From JANQPX01 sp965204405 (GTDB taxonomy: Bacteria > Pseudomonadota > Alphaproteobacteria > Geminicoccales > Geminicoccaceae): DNA of 64,000 nucleotides. Each line of letters begins with the position of its first letter. Position 1 is the stretch's first letter. Below, in pieces: positions 27,223 to 35,371 of this stretch. The notes below the pieces were generated by a model. It did no database searches, was not told the DNA's origin, and saw nothing but the letters and a program-made list of their open reading frames with translations. Made by a program: the position numbers and the translations under genes. The stretch spans positions 43,070 through 107,069 of the forward strand of contig CBDBEN010000001.1 in assembly GCA_965204405.1 (NCBI GenBank), read 5' to 3'.

Positions 27223-28059
27223 TCAAAATGATTCGCCGGCCTCGATGCGGTATTTCTGGCCTTTGTCGATCATCGCCACCAGGCGAATGATGCAACCATC
27301 GCCGCGGTCCCAGTTCCAGGGGAAGAAGGCGAAGGTGCAGCGCTTGCCGGTGACGGCATCCAGATCGCCACCGACATTCTCGATGCCCATGATGCCGTTC
27401 TTGAACAGCTTGTTGTGCACCGGCTCCCACTCCGGGAAATCCTCCTCCCAGCCGCGCCCGCCGGACCACTCTTTGTATTCGGCTTCGAGATGCGGAAGGA
27501 TCGGGCCGTTTCGCTGCGGGCCGATGGCGGTGGCCAGCGGATGGTCGTTCGCCTGGGTGTCGTGGCCGACCACCTTGACGCCTTTCCCGACGATCCAGTC
27601 GGCCGCCGACGGCACCAACCCCGGACAATAAGGGAAGTAATCGCCGTCCTCGTAGCACTTGTGCCAGCCGGTGTTGATGATCAGCACATCATTCTTTCTG
27701 ATCGCATGCCCGCAGGCCTTTTCGAGATCGTCGCCGGTGATTTGTTCCCACTTTTTCTTGGGTACCGAGACCACCAGCCCGGATCCGAAGAAGTGGGGCA
27801 GCGGCACCTCGTCGATGAAGGGCGTGCCCTGAACCACATGCGCCGGCGCGTCGATATGGGTGGTGACATGCATGGTCGTGGTGATGGTCTGACTGAGCAC
27901 GCCGGACTTCGCCATGTAGTGCTTCCGATCGATCTGCACATCGGCGAAGTAGGGCCAGTTCGGGCACTGAAATCCGTAGCGATGGCTGAGATTGTAGAAC
28001 TCGAGCCCCATGTCGTTGTCGGTGTTCGCCTGAAACTCGATTCCACGGATTTGAACCAT
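27223..28059 (-). CDS. Cyclase-family (kynurenine formamidase-like) metal hydrolase
   Basis: 278 residues from ATG 28059, chosen because GGGAG precedes it; a TTG nine bases earlier is also in frame. The family motif HxxxHxDxPxH is present as MHVTTHIDAPAHV (H64, H68, D70, H74), binding zinc or manganese. Members hydrolyse N-formyl or cyclic (lactone, isatin) substrates. It is first in a minus-strand operon cyclase-cupin-SDR-HADH, divergent from the IclR gene and followed by the Liv-type transporter, which points to uptake and breakdown of one cyclic or amide compound. Confidence 0.85.
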   Translation of the reverse strand: MVQIRGIEFQANTDNDMGLEFYNLSHRYGFQCPNWPYFADVQIDRKHYMAKSGVLSQTITTTMHVTTHIDAPAHVVQGTPFIDEVPLPHFFGSGLVVSVPKKKWEQITGDDLEKACGHAIRKNDVLIINTGWHKCYEDGDYFPYCPGLVPSAADWIVGKGVKVVGHDTQANDHPLATAIGPQRNGPILPHLEAEYKEWSGGRGWEEDFPEWEPVHNKLFKNGIMGIENVGGDLDAVTGKRCTFAFFPWNWDRGDGCIIRLVAMIDKGQKYRIEAGESF

Positions 28060-28133
28060 CACCCTCAACTCCCTGAGCGCCGGCCTGGCGCTTGGTTTAT
28101 TCGGCTACCAGAACAGTTTTTGTGTTCATAAAG

Positions 28134-28191
28134 CGATACAAACAAACCACATTGCGGTCAATCTATTTTGATTGACAGGCATATTGTATCG
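28134..28191. promoter_or_regulatory. Palindromes in the cyclase/iclR divergent promoter region
   Basis: Two nested inverted repeats: CGATACAA (28134-28141) with TTGTATCG (28184-28191), and between them GTCAATC (28157-28163) with GATTGAC (28170-28176) around TATTTT. Symmetric sites between divergent genes suit binding of the neighbouring IclR regulator. Confidence 0.55.
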
Positions 28192-28265
28192 TATTGTGGG
28201 TTCTTAATCTCTGGAGTAACGTGTTTCCGGCAGATGCCACCGCGGACAAACGATGAGTGACGTAA

Positions 28266-29036
28266 TTGACTGCTGACGTTGGAAAAAGCGAGCGAAGCGG
28301 CATACAGGTAATCACCCGGGCTGCAGCGATCCTACGCGCGCTCAGGGACAATCCGACTGGCATGAGCCTTGGCCAAATCGCCGAGCGCGTGGCGTTGCCA
28401 AGGTCTACGGTGCAGCGAATTATCAGTGCTCTCGCAGCCGAGCGGCTTGTTATCAGCACCGCGAAGGGAGCCGGGCTCCGGCTCGGCCCAGAGATCAACG
28501 CGTTGGCTGAAACCGCCCAATACAACATCGTCGAGCAATGCCGTCCGGTGTTGACAGAACTCACTAAGGAAACGGGCGAAACAACTGATCTCTCCGTTCT
28601 CCGGGGCGACAAGATGATCTTTCTCGATCAAGTACCGGGCCTCCATCGTCTGCGGACCGTCTCTTTTGTCGGCGAGGTATTTCCCCTGACGACCACAGCC
28701 AACGGTCGTGCCTGTCTGGCGAGATTGCCTGAGAAAAAAGCCCGGCAGTTGATCGAGAAAGAATGGAGCCGAAGCGGTAGGAGCGGTGACATGGCTTCGA
28801 TGATGGCAGACCTCGACGAAGCACGCGTGCTGGGACTTGCCTACGATCTCGACCAGCACACGACAGGAATATCGGCGATCGGGTTTGCCTTCGCGGATTG
28901 GGGTGGCGATTTCCACGCGATATCGGTGCCCATACCATCGACCCGCTTCGATGACGCACACGAAAATGTTGAAGTAGCGCTACGAAATGCGTCGGAAACA
29001 GTAGAAGGTATAATGGGCAATAAGAGCGGGTCTTGA
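28266..29036 (+). CDS. IclR-family transcription regulator
   Basis: 256 residues. N-terminal winged helix (VITRAAAILRALRDNPTGMSLGQIAERVALPRSTVQRIISAL) and a C-terminal effector domain (GDKMIFLDQVPG, PLTTTANGRACLARL, GISAIGFAFADWGG). TTG at 28266 is the only usable start, as a stop codon lies directly before it in frame. IclR proteins bind a small carboxylate and repress or activate the adjacent catabolic operon, here most likely the divergent cyclase-cupin-SDR-HADH genes and the Liv transporter. Confidence 0.88.
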   Translation: MTADVGKSERSGIQVITRAAAILRALRDNPTGMSLGQIAERVALPRSTVQRIISALAAERLVISTAKGAGLRLGPEINALAETAQYNIVEQCRPVLTELTKETGETTDLSVLRGDKMIFLDQVPGLHRLRTVSFVGEVFPLTTTANGRACLARLPEKKARQLIEKEWSRSGRSGDMASMMADLDEARVLGLAYDLDQHTTGISAIGFAFADWGGDFHAISVPIPSTRFDDAHENVEVALRNASETVEGIMGNKSGS

Positions 29037-29262
29037 GATTGAGGCAGCCTGAACGTCGTTCGTTTCCTCTAAAACCCCTATTGGAAGTTCTCGCGACAAC
29101 ATGTTTGGTTCGGCCTATTTCAAGGTTCAATGAAACAATGGTCATGAGACAATGACCTCACAAATCCTTTGGCTCGCCTCCCACTTTTCCTTCTTGAAAA
29201 GCAACTCTCTCACTTAAAAAAACACAATGATTGCTCGCGTTCCCCCAATTTGATGCACGATG

Positions 29263-30021
29263 TCATGATTGTGAGAATATTGGGATCACGGAAGATGCCG
29301 TCTGGTCGCCATGATCGACGTGCACCTTACGGATGGGCAGACCGTATAGTGCCTCTAGATGGCTTTCTGTGAGCATCTCGTCCGCCTTGCCCCACAAATG
29401 TTGGTCGACGTCATGCATGAGCAGGACTTTGTTCGCGAGGTGGATGGCATGCTGCGGAAAATGGGTCGTCAGGAGGACGGTCAGGCCATTCTCGGCGGCG
29501 ACCCGGCGAAGTGTCGAGAGGATGATGTCCTGATTGCGAAAATCGAGAGATGAGGCCGGTTCGTCCAGGACCAGGAGATCGCAGTCGGACGCAAGCGCCC
29601 TAGCGATCAGGACCAGTTGGCGTTCACCGCCGCTCAAGCGATCGAACGGCCGTTCCGCAAAGTCGCCGAGACCGAGTTGATCGAGTGCTGTGCGGGCGAT
29701 CTCGTAGTCCTTGCTGCCGGGTGAGCGAAAGGTGCTGATGTGAGCGGCGCGGCCCATCACCACCATGTCGATGACCTTGTAGGCGAAGGCGACTTCGGTG
29801 CGCTGCGGGACGTAGCCAATCCGGCCATGGGTCTGGATCCGGCCCTCCTCAGGCGTAAGAAGCCCGACGACGGCCTTCAGGAGCGTGGTTTTGCCCCGTC
29901 CGTTCGGGCCGAGGATGGCAACCATGTCACCCCTATCCGCCTCGAAGCTGACACCGCGATAGATCCAGCGCTCATCGAAACGAAAGCCTGCCTGATCGAC
30001 CGAGATCACTCGCTGCTCCAT
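29263..30021 (-). CDS. FecE-type ABC ATPase (metal-chelate import)
   Basis: 252 residues. Walker A GPNGRGKTTLL, Q-loop GYVPQRTEVAF, signature RLSGGERQLVLIARAL, Walker B LLVLDEPASSLDF and H-switch TTHFPQ are all visible. The type matches the ATPase of siderophore, haem and cobalamin importers. It overlaps the permease gene by 16 bases and ends the long minus-strand transport block. Confidence 0.9.
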   Translation of the reverse strand: MEQRVISVDQAGFRFDERWIYRGVSFEADRGDMVAILGPNGRGKTTLLKAVVGLLTPEEGRIQTHGRIGYVPQRTEVAFAYKVIDMVVMGRAAHISTFRSPGSKDYEIARTALDQLGLGDFAERPFDRLSGGERQLVLIARALASDCDLLVLDEPASSLDFRNQDIILSTLRRVAAENGLTVLLTTHFPQHAIHLANKVLLMHDVDQHLWGKADEMLTESHLEALYGLPIRKVHVDHGDQTASSVIPIFSQS

Positions 30022-31082
30022 CCCTTGCTGGCGGCGCGCCTCAGCAGATTGGCAAAGACGGGAGCGCCGATCAGGGCGGTGATGATACCGACGGGGATCT
30101 CGGCGGCGATCGCCGTGCGTGCCAGGTTGTCCACATGGATGAGATAGATTGCGCCAATGATCGCTGCTGCTGGGACAAGGACGCGGTGATCGGGGCCGGT
30201 GAGCATCCGTGCGAAGTGGGGAATGACCAGCCCGACCCAGCCGACGATCCCCGCCGCCGCCACCACGGCAGCACTGATCAACGCGACCGCCGCGAGTACG
30301 ACCCAGCGGATGCGCTCGATGTTCGGCATGAGCGTGCCCGCCTCTTCATCACCGAGCGAGAGAACGTTGATCTGAAAGCGCAGGAGATAGACGACCGTGC
30401 TGCCGATCACCACCGGCAGAGCGATCAGCCAGACCTTGTCATAGCTCGCCGAGGCAAAACTGCCCATGAGCCAGAAAACGATGGCCGGCAGCTTGTCGTC
30501 GGGATCGGCGACGAACTTGGTGAGCGAGACCAGGGCCGAAAAGAAGGCGCTGGTGACGATGCCGGAGAGCACCAGCATCAGAATCGACGCCTTGCCCTGC
30601 TGGCGGCTGATGAGATAGACGATGGCCATCGCCGCCATACCGAAGGCGAAGGCCGATCCGATCAGGAGAAAGCGGCTTTCCGATACCAGTATGGCAAACG
30701 CACCGCCGAATGCCGCGCCTGATGACACGCCGATGATCTGTGGCCCAACAAGCGGGTTTCGGAAAATGCCCTGAAGGGCGGCACCCGTCACGGCGAGGCC
30801 AGCACCGGCCAGCCCTGCCAGCAAGATCCGCGGCATGCGGATCAGCTCGACCACCCGCGCTTCCACATCGGTCCAATAGGGTTCCGACGGAATCAGATTG
30901 GCCAGAAGGATGCCGACGACATGCGAGATCGGCACGGGAAAGCGTCCGATGGCGAGAGAAACCAGCGCACTTGCCATCAGGATCGCGATCAGGAGAGGCC
31001 AGAGGCCTATTCTGAACCGCGATGTAAACGCTGGACCCTTGTCAGCAAGATCGACGGCGTGGTTGGCGCGCGCAGGCTTCAA
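30006..31082 (-). CDS. FecCD-type ABC permease (metal-chelate import)
   Basis: 358 residues with about ten helices. Characteristic parts: RMPRILLAGLAGAGLAVTGAALQGIFRNPLVGPQIIGVSSGAAFG, and GWVGLVIPHFARMLTGPDHRVLVPAAAIIGA, both typical of BtuC/FecCD. Inner-membrane channel for ferric siderophore, haem, cobalamin or related chelates. Overlaps both neighbours. Confidence 0.92.
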   Translation of the reverse strand: MKPARANHAVDLADKGPAFTSRFRIGLWPLLIAILMASALVSLAIGRFPVPISHVVGILLANLIPSEPYWTDVEARVVELIRMPRILLAGLAGAGLAVTGAALQGIFRNPLVGPQIIGVSSGAAFGGAFAILVSESRFLLIGSAFAFGMAAMAIVYLISRQQGKASILMLVLSGIVTSAFFSALVSLTKFVADPDDKLPAIVFWLMGSFASASYDKVWLIALPVVIGSTVVYLLRFQINVLSLGDEEAGTLMPNIERIRWVVLAAVALISAAVVAAAGIVGWVGLVIPHFARMLTGPDHRVLVPAAAIIGAIYLIHVDNLARTAIAAEIPVGIITALIGAPVFANLLRRAASKGWSSE

Positions 31083-32158
31083 CGCGGCGAAAAGATCTCG
31101 TAGTTCGCGGCTGATGCGTTCATGTCGAAACGAAGGATGTTTTCGACATCGTCTGCGGTGACACCTTGGCCGTAGATCGACGTGTAGCTCTCGTCGATGC
31201 GCTCGGCGAGACCCCAGTCGAAGCTCTCCGGATGCAGCACCATGCTGAGCCAGAGCCAGGTGAGTGGCGATTCCTGATTGGGCGGATCCCAGCGATAGCC
31301 GCCGAGCGGCATCTTGTAGACGCGGCGGTTTTTGACGGCGCTTAGGTCAGCCAAGAGGGGATTGCCGTAGACAGCTTCCGGCGACAGCTTCGCCTCGAAC
31401 CCGTTGAGCAGAATGACTTCGGGGTCCCAAGCGATGATCTGCTCGACGCCGACGACAGCGAACATCCCAAGTTCATTGGCGACGTTCTGGCCACCTGCGA
31501 GATCAATATAGAAATTGTTGTAGGACTTGCCACCGGCGACGCGCAGCTCTGAGAGATAGTTCATGAAATAAAGGACGCGTGGCCGATCGGCCGCCTCAAT
31601 CTTGTCCGTCTCGGCTTTGAGCTCGGCCTGCACGTCATCACGCCAGGCGATCATTTCTGCGGCCTTCTCTTCCTTGCCTAGCACCGTTCCCATGATCTCG
31701 AGCCAGCGGCGCGTGAACGCCTCCTGCCCGATCTTGATTAAGGCGACGTTCAGGCCGGCATTGACCAGGGGGTCGATGATGTCGTCGTTCAGATGTCCCC
31801 ATTGAAAAACGAGATCAGGGTCAAGCTTCAACAGCTCCTCGACATTCGGGACGAAGCTGAACCCCTTACCCGTGAGATTCGACGGTATCTTCAGAGATTC
31901 CGGGAAGAACCTCTCGAGAATGTAACCTTTGATCGCCGCCTTCGAGAGCTGATGCATGCCGGCCAGCCGATCAGCACTGCCGTCCACCGCCATGAACATG
32001 GAGGCGGCCGGTATCGGAATGATCGCCACGCGCTCGACCTCTCCCTCAAGCTTTACGGTTCGATCCCGCTGATCGACGATGGTGATTGGTTCGGCGAAAG
32101 CACTCACGCAGCTCGCCGCCAGGGCCAAGAACGATATTAAAGTACGCATCAAGCTCAT
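31079..32158 (-). CDS. Periplasmic binding protein of a FecB/BtuF-type importer
   Basis: 359 residues with a signal peptide (LISFLALAASCVSAFAEP). The class III binding-protein pattern is clear: ITIVDQRDRTVKLEGEVERVAII at the N-terminus, EELLKLDPDLVFQWG, then the C-lobe with IIAWDPEVILLNG. The ligand is not readable. Together with the downstream permease and ATPase it is a complete importer. It is 102 bases downstream of the GST gene in the same direction. Confidence 0.9.
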   Translation of the reverse strand: MSLMRTLISFLALAASCVSAFAEPITIVDQRDRTVKLEGEVERVAIIPIPAASMFMAVDGSADRLAGMHQLSKAAIKGYILERFFPESLKIPSNLTGKGFSFVPNVEELLKLDPDLVFQWGHLNDDIIDPLVNAGLNVALIKIGQEAFTRRWLEIMGTVLGKEEKAAEMIAWRDDVQAELKAETDKIEAADRPRVLYFMNYLSELRVAGGKSYNNFYIDLAGGQNVANELGMFAVVGVEQIIAWDPEVILLNGFEAKLSPEAVYGNPLLADLSAVKNRRVYKMPLGGYRWDPPNQESPLTWLWLSMVLHPESFDWGLAERIDESYTSIYGQGVTADDVENILRFDMNASAANYEIFSPR

Positions 32159-32259
32159 ATTATCCGTCTCCCGTTGTTCAAAAGAGAGAAGGAGAGAGCG
32201 ATCGAGTCAAGATGTCTTGCTTGGTGAAGCCGCCGTTACTATCGACGCATCGCCGCTGA

Positions 32260-32877
32260 TCAGTCGATCGACGCCCTCTTAAAGACGGGCAACATCTCGC
32301 AACGTTCGGTGAGCCTTGCAAGCGAAGGAAGCGTGGCTGCTTCGAGGGTTTGCGGAAAGATATGATTGACGAAGGTGAACCCGATGGCTGCGGTGATATC
32401 GGCCTGGCCAAGTTCAGTCCCATCGAACCAGGTGCCGCCATCAAGTTCGTTCTCAAGCGCGCCGAACGCCTGCCTGGCCTGGCGCAAGAGACGTTCGAGC
32501 CGCTCGGGATCATGTTGCGGGCCGGGACGCCGCCGCTCGGCATTGGCGGCCATGGCGCGATCGATGGCGCCGGTCGCAAGTGCTATCTGGCGAAGCGCCC
32601 TTCGTCTGGGTTCACCCTTCGCTGGCACGAGGGCGCGCTCATGTCCGGCAAGTTCATCCAGATAGTCGAGGATGGCGGCACTGTCGATCAGGGTTTCGCC
32701 GGACGCCAGGATCAAGGCGGGAACCCGGCCGACCGGGTTGGCGCGTTCGCGCGCCTGCTCATCGCCGATCGCGGAGATGATATTTCGTTCAAAGGCCATG
32801 CCGAAATGGTTCAGGGTCACGGCGACACGACGCACATAGGGCGAAAGAAAGCGTCCGAGAAGAACGGGTGCGCTCAA
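32260..32877 (-). CDS. Glutathione S-transferase family protein
   Basis: 205 residues. N-terminal thioredoxin-like domain with FLSPYVRRVAVTLNHFG (catalytic Ser/Tyr region), GRVPALILASGETLIDSAAILDYLDE (cis-Pro and glutathione-binding ES-type turn reads DSAAI), then the all-helical C-terminal domain (GTELGQADITAAIGF). Cytoplasmic glutathione transferase or peroxidase. It starts 4 bases before the FmdE-like stop, so it is translationally coupled to that gene within the transport block, an unexpected combination. Confidence 0.88.
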   Translation of the reverse strand: MSAPVLLGRFLSPYVRRVAVTLNHFGMAFERNIISAIGDEQARERANPVGRVPALILASGETLIDSAAILDYLDELAGHERALVPAKGEPRRRALRQIALATGAIDRAMAANAERRRPGPQHDPERLERLLRQARQAFGALENELDGGTWFDGTELGQADITAAIGFTFVNHIFPQTLEAATLPSLARLTERCEMLPVFKRASID

Positions 32878-33425
32878 GGGACATCGCCTCTGCTGACATC
32901 GTCATCGACACTGAGCAGGTTGATGGCATCGCCATGGGACATGGAAAGAAGGTCGTCCGAAAAGGCAAACTGCAGACGGCGAAACGCAGCCTGCTCGTCG
33001 TCAGAAAGCTCTCCAAGCAACTGCCCTCTGCGAAGGGGCACGAACTCGGGAGGCACGACTTCCGGCTTCAATCCCAACGCCGCCGCGCGGCCGTTCCCGG
33101 CGATGCGAAAGAAGTAGGCGCCCTTTGCCGCCTCAGCAATTTTGTCGGACGGCTGAACGTCCCGCTCGATGCGGTATTGTTCCCGGGTGACAGCGCGCAT
33201 CACCATCTCGAAACCGTCGCGTGCGCCGGGACCGGGAAAGGCCGTCGCCACTGATAGTTCGGAACGCTTGATCGGTGCGCCCGATGCTAGGGCGTCAAAG
33301 GCGGCCTGCATGACTTTGAACGACACCGTCAGACCGCAGATGCTCTTCGTGCCATGAAATTTCTTGAGATCATCGAAGGTCAGCTCGATGATATCCGACT
33401 GGTCCAGTACGCTGAGTGTCTCCAT
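32874..33425 (-). CDS. FmdE-like (formylmethanofuran dehydrogenase subunit E family) protein
   Basis: 183 residues from ATG 33425. The segment KKFHGTKSICGLTVSFKVMQAAFDAL resembles the start of FmdE proteins, which read FHGHxCPG-like; here H24 and C30 remain, the second His and the Pro do not. The family fold is associated with iron-sulfur or molybdenum enzymes and often with metal-transport operons; it is not evidence of methanogenesis. No signal peptide. Located between the Dpp-type permeases and the GST gene. Confidence 0.5.
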   Translation of the reverse strand: METLSVLDQSDIIELTFDDLKKFHGTKSICGLTVSFKVMQAAFDALASGAPIKRSELSVATAFPGPGARDGFEMVMRAVTREQYRIERDVQPSDKIAEAAKGAYFFRIAGNGRAAALGLKPEVVPPEFVPLRRGQLLGELSDDEQAAFRRLQFAFSDDLLSMSHGDAINLLSVDDDVSRGDVP

Positions 33426-33528
33426 CGAGGGTCCCCGTGTTTGTAAGCGATGGGTCGAAGCTTGCCCAATGGCCCGTGAACCGACAAGCGGCAGATCGGC
33501 CTCCGCTCGATGCTCGAACAACCATACA

Positions 33529-34389
33529 TCAATCCCGTCTCAGCCCATCCACGATCAGCGTGATCGCGACGATGGTGATGACGATCGCGAGACCTGGAAA
33601 CACGGAGAGCCACCAGGCGCGATAGAGAAAACTCTGGGCATTGCTGATCAATCGTCCCCAGCTGATCACATTGGGATCAGAAAGGCCGAGATAGGCAAGC
33701 CCTGCTTCGGTGAGAATGGCGGCGCAGGCAACGAGCGAGAGAACGGCGACGATCGAGCGGCTGGCATGTGGCAGGACATGACGCCAGACGATCCAACTCT
33801 GACTGCCGCCAAGGGCGATCGCCGCTTGGACGAAGGGACGGCTGCGTAGCGACAAGGTCTCAGCGCGCACGATGCGGGCGAGGCCCGGCCAGGACATCAG
33901 GCCCAGTACCCAGATCAGATGGCCGATGGACGCCCCGATCATGGCGGCGACCAGGATCGCGATGAAAAAGCGGGGGAGGATCTGAACGATCTCGGAAAAC
34001 CGCATCAAGACGTCGTCGACCCAGCCACCGACAAAGCCTGCGATCAGGCCGATCACGACGCCAATCGATGCGGTCAGCATGGCGACCGCAAGGCCGACGG
34101 CAAGCGAGGTGCGAGCACCGGCGATAACGGCAGAGAACAGGTCCCGGCCGAGATCGTCCGTACCGAAGGGGTGGACAAGGCTCGGCGCCTGGAACGGTTT
34201 TGCGACGCTCAGCCATGGATCGAAGGGTGCGATCTCGGTAGCGAAGAGTGCGGCAGTGGCGATAGGGATCAAAAGGCCTAAGCCGGCCATAAACCGCTTT
34301 CGCGACGGCGTGCCGAACGCCGGCTGTTGAATGCAGACGGCGTAACGCTCTGGATGCAGCTCTCTCTTCGATACGACCTCACCCTGCAC
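33529..34389 (-). CDS. Dipeptide/nickel-type ABC permease (DppC/NikC family)
   Basis: 286 residues, about six helices. DppC features: LVHPFGTDDLGRDLFSAVIAGARTSLAVGLAVA and the EAA loop AIALGGSQSWIVWRHVLPHASRSIVAVLS. Pairs with the DppB-type permease, with which it overlaps by 11 bases. No DppD/DppF ATPases follow; the next genes are an FmdE-like protein and a GST. Confidence 0.9.
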   Translation of the reverse strand: MQGEVVSKRELHPERYAVCIQQPAFGTPSRKRFMAGLGLLIPIATAALFATEIAPFDPWLSVAKPFQAPSLVHPFGTDDLGRDLFSAVIAGARTSLAVGLAVAMLTASIGVVIGLIAGFVGGWVDDVLMRFSEIVQILPRFFIAILVAAMIGASIGHLIWVLGLMSWPGLARIVRAETLSLRSRPFVQAAIALGGSQSWIVWRHVLPHASRSIVAVLSLVACAAILTEAGLAYLGLSDPNVISWGRLISNAQSFLYRAWWLSVFPGLAIVITIVAITLIVDGLRRD

Positions 34390-35359
34390 GAAGTGTCTCG
34401 CCCTGGCGCACGCGCGGATCGATCAAGCCGTAGAAAAGGTCGGTGATCAGATTGGAGATAAGCGTCAGCGCGCCGATCACCAGCACGATCCCGAGGATGA
34501 GAGGGTAGTCGCGATCGAGGGACGCGCCGACCACCAGGCGCCCGAGGCCAGGCCATGCGAAGACATTCTCGACCAGAATGGCGCCGGCGATCATCCAGCT
34601 GACGCGATTGCCGATGAGCGTCACCACCGGCAGCATGCCGTTCGGCAGGGCATGGCGATATTGCGCGGTCGGCACGTCCAACCCCTTGGCGAGTGCCGTC
34701 TGGAAATAGGGCTTGGCCATCTCATCGCGAAGCGAAGACGCGGTGATCAGCACGGTGAAGGCGAGTTGGTGGAGCGCGAGCGTCAGACAGGGCAATGCCA
34801 GATGATGCGCGATGTCGAGCCAAAGGCGAACGCCGTCATGGGCAGCGCGCGTATCGACCATCCCCTGGATCGGAAACCAGCCCGCCTTGACCGCGAAGCC
34901 GAGAAGCAGGAGTTGGCCAAGCCAGAAGACCGGCACCGCAAAGCACAGGAGAATGCAGCCGATAATGCCGAACTCGACCGCGCGCCCGCGGTTCCTTGCG
35001 ACCACGGCGCCGCCCCAGATACCGGCAGCCGCCGAAAGAACGATCGCGGGAAGCATCAGGAGGAGCGTGGCGGGAAGTCGGTCCATTATTACTGTGAGAA
35101 CCGGCGCCTTGTAGCCGTAGGACTGTCCAAGCTCACCTTGAAGGAGAAGGCTGAAAAAGCGGAGATATTGCTCGAAGAGCGGGCGGTCCAGACCGTAGAG
35201 GCGCTCGATCGATGCCTGATACTCGGCGGTCACGAACTCGCCTGCAAGCGCTGTGATCGGCCCGCCTGGCGTGAGATGAATGAGGAAGAAAACGATCGTG
35301 CCGATCAGGAAAAGCATCGGCACGATCATCAGTAGCCGGCGGACCAGATAGCGGCCCAT
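34379..35359 (-). CDS. Dipeptide/nickel-type ABC permease (DppB/NikB family)
   Basis: 326 residues. DppB features: RRLLMIVPMLFLIGTIVFFLIHLTPGGP at the N-terminus, LYGLDRPLFEQYLRFF, and the C-terminal EAA-type loop LAKGLDVPTAQYRHALPNGMLPVVTLIGN. The family imports peptides, nickel chelates and opines. Lies 12 bases downstream of the binding-protein gene. Confidence 0.92.
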   Translation of the reverse strand: MGRYLVRRLLMIVPMLFLIGTIVFFLIHLTPGGPITALAGEFVTAEYQASIERLYGLDRPLFEQYLRFFSLLLQGELGQSYGYKAPVLTVIMDRLPATLLLMLPAIVLSAAAGIWGGAVVARNRGRAVEFGIIGCILLCFAVPVFWLGQLLLLGFAVKAGWFPIQGMVDTRAAHDGVRLWLDIAHHLALPCLTLALHQLAFTVLITASSLRDEMAKPYFQTALAKGLDVPTAQYRHALPNGMLPVVTLIGNRVSWMIAGAILVENVFAWPGLGRLVVGASLDRDYPLILGIVLVIGALTLISNLITDLFYGLIDPRVRQGETLRAG

Positions 35360-35371
35360 CGAAGAGCGCCC

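Noticed and set aside
32874..33425. Formylmethanofuran (methanogenesis/C1) pathway
   Set aside because: Only the E-like family protein is present, without FwdABCD; the family also occurs in transport operons.
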